Source of the DNA: an uncultured Dorea sp.
GTDB taxonomy: Bacteria; Bacillota; Clostridia; Lachnospirales; Lachnospiraceae
Assembly (NCBI GenBank): GCA_910584615.1
Contig: CAJUAM010000051.1
Coordinates: 1-15,556, forward strand
Reading direction: 5' to 3'
Length of the DNA: 15,556 nt
Shown piece by piece: positions 6,866 through 13,413 of the stretch. The translations under genes were made by a program, and so were the position numbers. Positions within the stretch are counted from its first letter, which is position 1. Each line of letters opens with the position of its first letter. The notes below the pieces were generated by a model. That model was not told the DNA's origin. It did not search any database and saw only the letters and a program-made list of their open reading frames with translations.

Positions 6866-8017
6866 ATGCTACATATATTGTTGTTGATCTTAAAAATTAT
6901 AGGGATTATATTGGCGGTGATACTGGGCATACTTGTATTACTGGCTTGTATTGTTGTTTTTGTCCCTGTACGCTATGAGCTGAAGGGAAAAGGCAGCGGA
7001 CCGTTTTCTACATTGAAAGTGAAGGGTAAGGTTACATGGCTGTTTTCTCTTGTCAGGGCAGATATATATTATAAAGAAAATAAATTAAAATGGAGACTGC
7101 GTATCGCATGGAAAAAGATCCCCGGCGGTAAAGGATATGGGGCAGAGGTTACGTCACAAGACGAACTGTCAGAGGATGTAGGTACGATAAATAAAAAAAC
7201 GAAAGGTGAAGAAGATGAAGAAAGGTATGAAGAAGCTTGGAAAAAGAACTATGACGATGAAGAAAGCGCTGAAGCGGCTTGGGATGAAGCCGAGGAAGGC
7301 AGAAAAGCTCAGGAAATTCGGAAAAGTGGATCTTGGGAGGGCAAGGAAGCTGAAGAAGATAAGAAAAACTATGAAAAAACTCGGTCTTGCGCCTTCAAAG
7401 ATGAGGAAGGCCAGGAGACGTTTTTGGAAGAACTCGGTGAAGACGAAGAGATATATAAAGAAATTTTTGAAACTGGCGAAGAAGAAGACACCTGCAGTAA
7501 AGAAGGGGATTGTAAAGAGCACAGGTCTTATGAAGAACAGGACGGTGAAGACGGCGGGAGAATTAAAGGCATTATCAGCAAAATTAAAGGGATATACCGC
7601 AGGATAAAATATACATTTCAAAGTATTTGTGCTAAAATAAAAGAGTTATTGGAAAAAAAGGACAAGCTTGTGGGATTTATCCGGGATGAAGTCCATGTGG
7701 GAGCATTTGGGAAGGCTAAGAAGGAAGTATTTAAGATTTTAAGGAAATTAAAGCCAAAGAAATTTCTTTTAGAGGCCAGATTCGGGTTTGACGATCCGTC
7801 ATGGACGGGACGGACGCTGGCGGCGGCAGCTTTATTTTATCCATTTTTCAGGGAAGCAGTTGTATTGCAGCCTGATTTTACAAAAAAGGTGCTGGAGGGA
7901 AAGCTGTACGCAAAAGGTCATATCCGTTTTTGCCATTTTGCGGTCATGGCATGGAATCTTTTCTGGAACAGGAATGTACGAAGGACTTACAAGGATATAA
8001 GGAATTTTGAAATTTAA
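6866..8017 (+). CDS. DUF2953 membrane protein (YtfI-like) with long charged insert
   Basis: The N-terminal transmembrane helix (about residues 4-34, LLLILKIIGIILAVILG onward) is followed by VFVPVRYELKGKG and a beta-rich stretch, as in DUF2953 proteins. The family's C-terminal part is visible at about 300-383 (FLLEARFGFDDPSWTG, TLAAAALFYPFF, VLQPDF). Between them, about residues 108-233, lies a low-complexity Glu/Asp/Lys-rich segment that looks disordered and makes the protein (383 aa) longer than simple members. Start: CAGGAAGG (6853-6860) ends 5 nt before the ATG, and only 1 nt separates it from the upstream stop. As I recall, Bacillus subtilis also places a DUF2953 gene (ytfI) next to ytfJ, as here, so a link to sporulation is plausible but untested. 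Its biochemical role is unknown. Confidence 0.85.
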   Translation: MLHILLLILKIIGIILAVILGILVLLACIVVFVPVRYELKGKGSGPFSTLKVKGKVTWLFSLVRADIYYKENKLKWRLRIAWKKIPGGKGYGAEVTSQDELSEDVGTINKKTKGEEDEERYEEAWKKNYDDEESAEAAWDEAEEGRKAQEIRKSGSWEGKEAEEDKKNYEKTRSCAFKDEEGQETFLEELGEDEEIYKEIFETGEEEDTCSKEGDCKEHRSYEEQDGEDGGRIKGIISKIKGIYRRIKYTFQSICAKIKELLEKKDKLVGFIRDEVHVGAFGKAKKEVFKILRKLKPKKFLLEARFGFDDPSWTGRTLAAAALFYPFFREAVVLQPDFTKKVLEGKLYAKGHIRFCHFAVMAWNLFWNRNVRRTYKDIRNFEI

Positions 8018-8035
8018 TGCGGGAGGAATTAACAT

Positions 8036-8422
8036 ATGGCAGACAATAGTTTTAAAGGGACGGTTGAATCTTTGTTCAAAAGCGTTGACGGGATCATTTC
8101 ATCGAAGACAGTCGTAGGTGACGCGATCCATATCGGGGATACCATCATCCTGCCGTTGGTAGATGTATCTTTCGGACTTGGCGCCGGAGCGTTCAGCAGT
8201 GATAAAAAGGATCAGGGAGGCGGAGGAATCGGCGGTAAGATGACTCCATGTGCTGTTCTTGTGATTCAGGACGGCAAGACGAGGCTTGTAAATATCAAGA
8301 ACCAGGATACGATCACAAAGATCCTTGATATGGTGCCCGATGTGGTAGATAAGTTCACAAAAGGAGACGATGATGAGCTGACAGAGAAGGATGTATCGGA
8401 TATCCTTGATTCGGATATATAA
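8036..8422 (+). CDS. ytfJ: YtfJ/GerW family sporulation protein
   Basis: The 128-aa protein matches the GerW/YtfJ family: an N-terminal VESLFKSVDGIISSKTVVGDAI pattern, IHIGDTIILPLVDVSFGLGAG (about 32-52), a glycine-rich turn (GGGGIGGK, about 61-68) and PCAVLVIQDGK (70-80). In B. subtilis this family is needed for efficient spore germination and is made in the forespore. The C-terminal tail (about 105-128) is acidic. GGGAGGA (8021-8027) lies 8 nt before the ATG, making the start secure. It follows the DUF2953 gene by 18 nt in the same transcription unit. It is the best single hint in the window that the organism forms spores, though YtfJ-like genes also occur in strains that sporulate poorly. 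Confidence 0.92.
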   Translation: MADNSFKGTVESLFKSVDGIISSKTVVGDAIHIGDTIILPLVDVSFGLGAGAFSSDKKDQGGGGIGGKMTPCAVLVIQDGKTRLVNIKNQDTITKILDMVPDVVDKFTKGDDDELTEKDVSDILDSDI

Positions 8423-8487
8423 AAATCAGTTTATAAAGCATAAAATAAGCAGGATGCGCATAAAATGTACAAAAGAGGAACGGGTGC

Positions 8488-8631
8488 ATGACTATGAAGC
8501 GTGTGATCGGGTTTGCCCTGTTCTGGATTGCCGTGGGCTTGATCCTCTCACTGATCCTGCCGAATACTTTTATTGAGGTGATAAGTATCATACTGTGCAT
8601 TCTGGCAGGATATAATTTATTCTGCTGTTAG
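8488..8631 (+). CDS. 47-aa hydrophobic membrane protein, unknown function
   Basis: This is a short open frame with a good ribosome site: GAGGAA (8475-8480) is 7 nt before ATG 8488, and a second ATG sits two codons on (8494). The peptide begins MTMKRVIGFALFWIAVG and ends GYNLFCC. It is almost wholly hydrophobic, with two likely membrane segments (about residues 6-24 and 29-42) joined by a short LPNTFIE turn, and a paired cysteine at the extreme C terminus. It lies 65 nt after ytfJ in the same direction, with no terminator between them, so it could be co-transcribed. The SD, the positively charged N terminus ahead of the membrane segment and the intact frame argue for a real gene. No family name can be assigned. 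Confidence 0.7.
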   Translation: MTMKRVIGFALFWIAVGLILSLILPNTFIEVISIILCILAGYNLFCC

Positions 8632-8688
8632 TGGAGAGGCGTTCATACAATAAATAAGGCAATTTGGGCGTATTTACAAAAAATATAC

Positions 8689-8717
8689 TTGCATTATCAA
8701 AGCTTGTATGCTACAAT
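8689..8717 (+). promoter_or_regulatory. Sigma-A promoter for rpmB
   Basis: TTGCAT (8689-8694) and TACAAT (8712-8717) are separated by exactly 17 bp. Initiation is expected near 8724, giving a leader of about 50 nt before the L28 start codon. The surrounding DNA is AT-rich. Confidence 0.8.
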
Positions 8718-8727
8718 ACCTAGTGTT

Positions 8728-8750
8728 GTGAGTCCGCTTAAAGGACTTAT
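8728..8750 (+). promoter_or_regulatory. Small hairpin in the rpmB 5' leader
   Basis: AGTCC (8731-8735) pairs with GGACT (8743-8747) around a 7-nt loop; G-U and U-A pairs could extend the stem to 8728/8750. It lies in the short leader between the promoter and the AGGAGGTG ribosome site. No U-tract follows, so it is not a terminator. It may stabilise the mRNA or regulate translation, but could be incidental. Confidence 0.4.
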
Positions 8751-8773
8751 TTTGAGCGTTAGGAGGTGCAGTC

Positions 8774-8962
8774 ATGGCAAAATGTGCAATTTGCGAAAAG
8801 GGTGCTCACTTTGGGAATAATGTAAGCCATTCTAATAGAAAAACACCAAAGATGTGGAAATCAAACGTAAAATCAGTTCGTGTGAAAACAGAGAACGGCG
8901 GAACAAAGAAGATGTATGTATGTACTTCATGTTTAAGGTCCGGTAAAGTTGAGCGTGCATAA
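8774..8962 (+). CDS. rpmB: 50S ribosomal protein L28 (zinc-ribbon form)
   Basis: L28 is a large-subunit protein. This 62-aa copy has the typical MAKCAICEKG start, SHSNRKTPKMWKSNVKSVRV core and CTSCLRSGKVERA end. Cys4, Cys7, Cys50 and Cys53 form the two CxxC pairs of the zinc-binding C+ form; many bacteria also carry a Cys-less, zinc-independent paralogue induced on zinc starvation, but none is in this window. AGGAGGTG (8761-8768) lies 5 nt before the ATG, an ideal site for a highly expressed gene. The gene has its own promoter and terminator, so it is a single-gene unit between the ytfJ and Asp23 transcription units. Confidence 0.97.
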   Translation: MAKCAICEKGAHFGNNVSHSNRKTPKMWKSNVKSVRVKTENGGTKKMYVCTSCLRSGKVERA

Positions 8963-8976
8963 TTAAGAGCGTATGA

Positions 8977-9011
8977 AAGAATCAGGTTCAATGGAATCTG
9001 GTTCTTTTTTT
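8977..9011 (+). terminator. Strong intrinsic terminator after rpmB
   Basis: A 13-bp stem (8977-8989 with 8994-9006, two G-U wobbles) with an AATG loop runs into seven T residues (9005-9011). It falls inside the theoretical upstream extension of the Asp23 frame, which shows that extension is not translated. Confidence 0.88.
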
Positions 9012-9021
9012 GCAGATTCGA

Positions 9022-9050
9022 TTGTAAAAGTCTGGAAAACAGAGTATAAT
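9022..9050 (+). promoter_or_regulatory. Sigma-A promoter for the Asp23-FakA unit
   Basis: TTGTAA (9022-9027) and a perfect TATAAT (9045-9050) have a 17-bp spacer. It starts 11 bp after the rpmB terminator's T-run, and initiation near 9057 leaves a leader of about 57 nt to the chosen ATG at 9114. Confidence 0.82.
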
Positions 9051-9113
9051 ACATATGTTAGATACGGTTATGGTTATGATAACTTTAACGATAGGAAGAT
9101 GGAGGTTTCTGGT

Positions 9114-9473
9114 ATGAAAGGATGCATGAATACTGATCTTGGCATTATCACGATTGATTCGGAAGTGATTGCCAAATATGCGGGTACGGTTGCGGTTGAA
9201 TGTTTTGGCATTGTCGGTATGGCGGCAGTGAATATGAAAGATGGCCTGGTCCATCTGTTGAAGAAGGAGAGCCTTACGAGAGGGATTCAGGTGTCAATCT
9301 CTGAGGAGAATCATATCGCCCTTGATTTTCATATCATTGTTTCATATGGTGTAAGCATTTCGGCTGTTACAGAGAATCTGATCAGCAATGTACAGTACAG
9401 GGTAGAGGAATTTTCCGGTATGCCTGTGGATAAGATCAATATCTATATAGAAGGCGTAAGAGTCATTGACTAA
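9114..9473 (+). CDS. Asp23/Gls24 family envelope stress protein (YloU-like)
   Basis: This small DUF322 (Asp23/Gls24) protein has the family's opening DLGIITIDSEVIAKYAGTVAVECFGIVGM and the closing pattern ISNVQYRVEEFSGMPVDKINIYIEGVRV. Members are abundant cytoplasmic proteins, some membrane-tethered, linked to cell-envelope stress. The frame is open back to 8973, but that part contains the rpmB terminator and this gene's own promoter, so the start must be downstream. ATG 9114 has GGAGG (9101-9105) 8 nt upstream and gives 119 aa, a normal length. It is followed 20 nt later by the FakA-like gene, the same pairing as yloU-yloV in Bacillus. The exact substrate or partner is unknown. Confidence 0.9.
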   Translation: MKGCMNTDLGIITIDSEVIAKYAGTVAVECFGIVGMAAVNMKDGLVHLLKKESLTRGIQVSISEENHIALDFHIIVSYGVSISAVTENLISNVQYRVEEFSGMPVDKINIYIEGVRVID

Positions 9474-9493
9474 GCTAAGGAGGAAAGTGAGAA

Positions 9494-11173
9494 GTGGCTA
9501 CAAAATCTATAAATGTGGAGATGCTTGCGAAGATGTTTTTAGCAGGCGCGCACAATATCGAGGCAAAAAAAGAAATCATCAATGAGCTGAACGTATTTCC
9601 GGTGCCGGACGGTGATACCGGAACGAATATGTCGCTTACGATCATGGCTGCGGCGAAAGAGGTTGCCGCGCTTAATAAACCGACGATGAAGGATTTGGCA
9701 AAGGCTATTTCATCCGGGTCCCTTAGGGGCGCCAGAGGTAATTCAGGAGTGATCCTTTCACAGCTCCTGCGCGGATTTACGAAATCAATCCGTGAGGAAA
9801 GTGAGATAGATGTAGCGGGTCTTGCCGCTGCATGCAGCAGAGCGAGGGATACGGCGTATAAGGCAGTTATGAAGCCGAAGGAAGGAACGATCCTTACAGT
9901 TGCCAGCGGTATCGCCCAGAAAGCTGTCCAGATGTCTCAGGAGACCGACGATCTGGAAGTGTTTCTTCCGGCAGTCATCGAACATGCCAATGAAGTGCTC
10001 TTAAAGACTCCGGATATGCTTCCGGTGCTTAAGGAGGCGGGGGTTGTAGATTCCGGCGGACAGGGACTTTTAGAAGTGATAAGGGGTGCTTATGACGCAT
10101 TCTTAGGTAAAGAGATTGATTATTCTGACATCACCCCAAGTACACAGGCAAGCGCACCAAGGGCTGTGTCTGCGGAAGAAGCAGATATTAAGTTTGGGTA
10201 TTGTACAGAGTTTATCATACTTACGGAAAAAGAATTTACGACGAAAAATGAGCAGGATTTTAAAGATTATCTGTCATCGATCGGTGATTCTATTGTATGC
10301 GTGGCAGATGAAGATGTAGTAAAGGTGCATGTCCACACCAATGATCCGGGACTTGCGATCCAGAAGGCTTTAGGCTTCGGACAGCTTTCACGCATGAAGA
10401 TTGATAATATGCGGGAGGAGCATCAGGAAAAGCTGATCCGTGATGCCCAGAAGCTTGCGAAGGAGCAGGAGGATAAGGGACTTAAAGAAGAGAACAAGAG
10501 CACAGAACCTAGAAAGCCGATGGGATTTATCGCAGTGTCTATCGGAGAGGGGATCAATAGTATCTTTAAGGAGCTGGGCGCGGACTATATAATAGAAGGC
10601 GGGCAGACGATGAATCCGAGTACGGAGGATATGCTTAATGCTATTGATCAGGTGAATGCGGACGCGATCTTCATCCTCCCTAATAACAAAAATATCGTTC
10701 TTGCCGCGAACCAGGCCAAGGCGCTTGTAGAGGATAAGGAAATTATCGTCATACCTACAAAGACGGTGCCGCAGGGGATCACGGCAATTATCAACTTTAT
10801 GGCAGATGCGGACGTTAAGACCAATGAGGAGGCTATGTTAGAAGAGATCGGTAATGTGAAGACCGGGCAGGTAACTTACGCAGTGCGTGATACTCACATT
10901 GACGATAAAGAGATCCACGAAGGAGATATCATGGGTATCGGAGATCATGGAATCCTTGCGGTAGGCAAAGATGTGGATGATACGGCTCTTGAACTTGTCG
11001 GCCAGCTTGTGGATGAGGATTCTGAACTTATCAGTATCTATTACGGCGAAGAGGTCAGTGAAAAAGATGCAGAAAGCTTTATTGCCAGAGTAGAAGAGAG
11101 TTATCCGGATGTAGATGTAGATGCTCACTTTGGAGGACAGCCGATCTATTATTATGTAGTGGCAGTGGAATAA
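9494..11173 (+). CDS. fakA: DAK2-domain fatty acid kinase FakA (YloV-like)
   Basis: FakA phosphorylates fatty acids bound to a FakB (DegV-family) carrier, feeding exogenous or recycled acids into phospholipid synthesis. Domain order: N-terminal DhaL/DAK2 kinase domain (about 1-205) with the metal- and ATP-binding NVFPVPDGDTGTN (33-45), RGARGNSGVILSQLLRGF (78-95) and VDSGGQGL; a middle domain with C237 (YCTEF) and H279, H281 (VHVHTNDPG); then a DegV-like C-terminal domain from about 340 (GFIAVSIGEG, GADYIIEGGQTMNPST). The Cys/His/His trio matches the zinc site I recall for Staphylococcus aureus FakA (C240, H282, H284) with a constant 3-residue offset. The length of 559 aa is normal. The start is GTG, with AAGGAGG (9477-9483) 10 nt upstream. 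No fakB lies in the window; it is usually encoded elsewhere. Confidence 0.93.
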   Translation: MATKSINVEMLAKMFLAGAHNIEAKKEIINELNVFPVPDGDTGTNMSLTIMAAAKEVAALNKPTMKDLAKAISSGSLRGARGNSGVILSQLLRGFTKSIREESEIDVAGLAAACSRARDTAYKAVMKPKEGTILTVASGIAQKAVQMSQETDDLEVFLPAVIEHANEVLLKTPDMLPVLKEAGVVDSGGQGLLEVIRGAYDAFLGKEIDYSDITPSTQASAPRAVSAEEADIKFGYCTEFIILTEKEFTTKNEQDFKDYLSSIGDSIVCVADEDVVKVHVHTNDPGLAIQKALGFGQLSRMKIDNMREEHQEKLIRDAQKLAKEQEDKGLKEENKSTEPRKPMGFIAVSIGEGINSIFKELGADYIIEGGQTMNPSTEDMLNAIDQVNADAIFILPNNKNIVLAANQAKALVEDKEIIVIPTKTVPQGITAIINFMADADVKTNEEAMLEEIGNVKTGQVTYAVRDTHIDDKEIHEGDIMGIGDHGILAVGKDVDDTALELVGQLVDEDSELISIYYGEEVSEKDAESFIARVEESYPDVDVDAHFGGQPIYYYVVAVE

Positions 11174-11184
11174 GAACAGATATG

Positions 11185-11211
11185 AAAGAGGGCAGGAGAT
11201 GTCCTCTTTTT
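11185..11211 (+). terminator. Weak intrinsic terminator between fakA and recG
   Basis: The stem AAAGAGGGCA / TGTCCTCTTT (11185-11194 with 11200-11209, one G-U pair) has a GGAGA loop and five T residues. recG starts 28 nt later with no clear promoter in the gap, so partial read-through into recG is likely. Confidence 0.7.
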
Positions 11212-11239
11212 CAATCAATAAACGTATTAAGGAATTGAT

Positions 11240-13273
11240 ATGATAGAAGCAGCAAAAATCAAAGAACTGAAGGGAATCGGAGAGAAGACGGAAAAGCTTT
11301 TTCAGAAAGTGGGGATCGATACGGTGGGGGATTTGATCCGCTATTATCCGAGAGGCTATGATGTCTACGAGGAGGCAGTGCCTATAAGCGAACTGGAAGC
11401 AGGCAAAGTCATGACTGTAACAGGCGCCATCTACGGCAGAGTTTTGGTAGGCGGTTCGCCCAGGATGCAGGTTACGACACTGCATGTGAAGGATATTACA
11501 GGGACGTTGAAAGTCATCTGGTTTAGGATGCCTTTTCTTAGAAATACTCTTGCCGGCGGCGGGATCATCACTCTTCGGGGGCGGATCGCAGAGCGCAGGG
11601 ACGGAATCGTAATGGAACACCCGGAGATCTTTTACCCTTCTGAAAAATATGAAGAGAAGCGGGGGGCTCTGCAGCCTATTTATACCCTTACCGCAGGACT
11701 GACTAACAATGCGGTGATCAAGGCTGTCAGACAGGCGCTTGATAACCTGGATCTGTCAGCAGAGACTCTTTCGCCGGAAATACGGCTGAAATACCATCTC
11801 GCAGAGTATAATTATGCTTTAAGGGGAATTCATTTTCCTGAGGATAAGGAAGTATTCTACCATGCCAGGAACCGGCTGGTATTTGAAGAATTTCTGGAGT
11901 TTATCCTTACTCTGAGAAAGCTTAAGGACGGCAGTGAAAAGCTAAAAAACGAGTATGTGATGGGGATACATCCGGAAGTGGAAGCGTTTATTGAAAAACT
12001 TCCCTTTGCCCTTACAGGAGCACAGAAGAAGGTGTGGGAAGAGATCACTGCGGATATGGCATCGGATACGGTGATGTCAAGGCTCGTACAAGGAGACGTG
12101 GGTTCAGGAAAGACCATTGTGGCAGTGCTGGCCTTGTTGAATGCAGCCCTTAACGGCTATCAGGGAGCGATGATGGCACCTACGGAAGTACTTGCGAGAC
12201 AGCACTATGAGTCTGTCACAAAGTATTTTGAAGACTATGGACTGCCTGTCAAAACAGTGCTCCTCACAGGATCTATGACGGCGAAGGAAAAGCGAAGGGC
12301 GTACGACAGGATTGAGTGCGGACTTGCAAAGGTGATCATTGGGACCCATGCGCTGATCCAGAATGCGGTGAATTATGATAATCTGGCCCTTGTTATCACA
12401 GATGAGCAGCACAGGTTCGGAGTCAGACAGCGGGAAACGTTTGCAGAAAAAGGTATGATGCCCCATGTGCTTGTCATGAGCGCGACACCTATACCAAGGA
12501 CATTGGCGATCATCTTGTACGGGGATCTTAATATCTCTGTCATTGATGAACTTCCGTCAAACCGTCTGCCCATTAAAAACTGCGTGGTGGATACAACATA
12601 CCGTCAGACAGCGTATTCTTTTATGAGACAGCAGATCGCTAAGGGAAGGCAGTGCTATATCATCTGCCCGATGGTAGAAGACAGTGAGCATCTGGAAGTG
12701 GAAAATGTCACAGATTACGCGGCTGCTCTTAAAGAAGAACTGGGAGCGGGAATCGTAGTGGATCATCTTCACGGAAAGATGAAGCAGAAGGAAAAAGATG
12801 CTGTTATGGACCGGTTCGCGGAAAAAGAAAGCCATGTGCTTGTCTCTACTACTGTGATCGAGGTGGGGATTGATGTTCCCAATGCGACGGTGATGATGAT
12901 CGAGAACGCGGAGCGTTTTGGTCTCGCCCAGCTTCACCAGCTGAGAGGACGGGTGGGGCGCGGAAAACATCAGTCCTATTGTATCTTTATGAGCGGATCA
13001 AAAGCAAAGGAGACAAGGGAACGGCTGGATATCTTAAATAAAACGAATGACGGTTTTAAAATTGCAAGTGAGGACTTAAGGCTCCGGGGTCCCGGGGATC
13101 TTTTCGGCATCCGTCAGAGCGGGCTTATGAATTTTAAAATTGCGGATGTGTATCAGGATGCAAAGATACTTAAGCAGGCCAGCGAGGCGGCAGACTGGCT
13201 TTTAGAAACAAACAATGAATGGTTAAAAAAACAGTTTCCAAGATATGAGGAAGTTTCAAATATAATGATCTGA
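11240..13273 (+). CDS. recG: RecG ATP-dependent DNA helicase
   Basis: RecG remodels stalled forks and branch-migrates Holliday junctions. The 677-aa protein has the full architecture: N-terminal helix-hairpin-helix-like ELKGIGEKTEKLFQKVGI, the OB-fold wedge domain (about 50-130), helicase domain 1 with Walker A GDVGSGKT (285-292), DEQH box (388-391) and SATPIPRT, helicase domain 2 with STTVIEVGIDVPNA and QLRGRVGRGKHQSYC, and the RecG-specific C-terminal GFKIASEDLRLRGPGDLFGIRQSG. The start ATG 11240 has TAAGGAA 5 nt upstream. The C terminus (WLKKQFPRYEEVSNIMI) is intact, but a degenerate copy of the DNA encoding it reappears at 15431-15504, beyond the chemoreceptor gene. In many relatives recG is followed by rsmD and coaD; here that order is broken. 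Confidence 0.97.
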   Translation: MIEAAKIKELKGIGEKTEKLFQKVGIDTVGDLIRYYPRGYDVYEEAVPISELEAGKVMTVTGAIYGRVLVGGSPRMQVTTLHVKDITGTLKVIWFRMPFLRNTLAGGGIITLRGRIAERRDGIVMEHPEIFYPSEKYEEKRGALQPIYTLTAGLTNNAVIKAVRQALDNLDLSAETLSPEIRLKYHLAEYNYALRGIHFPEDKEVFYHARNRLVFEEFLEFILTLRKLKDGSEKLKNEYVMGIHPEVEAFIEKLPFALTGAQKKVWEEITADMASDTVMSRLVQGDVGSGKTIVAVLALLNAALNGYQGAMMAPTEVLARQHYESVTKYFEDYGLPVKTVLLTGSMTAKEKRRAYDRIECGLAKVIIGTHALIQNAVNYDNLALVITDEQHRFGVRQRETFAEKGMMPHVLVMSATPIPRTLAIILYGDLNISVIDELPSNRLPIKNCVVDTTYRQTAYSFMRQQIAKGRQCYIICPMVEDSEHLEVENVTDYAAALKEELGAGIVVDHLHGKMKQKEKDAVMDRFAEKESHVLVSTTVIEVGIDVPNATVMMIENAERFGLAQLHQLRGRVGRGKHQSYCIFMSGSKAKETRERLDILNKTNDGFKIASEDLRLRGPGDLFGIRQSGLMNFKIADVYQDAKILKQASEAADWLLETNNEWLKKQFPRYEEVSNIMI

Positions 13274-13342
13274 TCCGGAAAAGAGGCTGGTTAATGGGCA
13301 CTTTTCACAAGAAATTAGAATATCTTTCAGCTATGAATACAA

Positions 13343-13372
13343 TTGACAAACAAGAGTACAGATCAATATAAT
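13343..13372 (+). promoter_or_regulatory. Near-consensus sigma-A promoter for the chemoreceptor gene
   Basis: Perfect TTGACA (13343-13348) and perfect TATAAT (13367-13372) are separated by 18 bp. Initiation near 13379 leaves a leader of about 35 nt. This is the closest match to consensus of any promoter in the window. It is not of the sigma-D (flagellar) type that often drives chemotaxis genes. Confidence 0.85.
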
Positions 13373-13413
13373 AGTGTGCAGGGATATGCTGAGAAACTAG
13401 GAGGTAGAGCAAC

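Noticed and set aside
6526..6930. 134-aa antisense frame over the 107-aa gene
   Set aside because: The forward frame has coupled ribosome sites on both sides; the reverse frame has none and is Phe/Ile/Leu/Lys-rich shadow sequence.
7206..7607. Separate 133-aa Lys/Arg-rich gene
   Set aside because: It lacks a ribosome site at a usable distance, lies wholly inside a better-supported gene, and arises naturally from a purine-rich repeat-like segment. It is kept only as a finding.
10838..11620. 260-aa antisense frame across the fakA-recG junction
   Set aside because: No recognisable domain or promoter seen; its composition (many Ser, Arg, His, Ile) is typical of the reverse strand of purine-rich genes.
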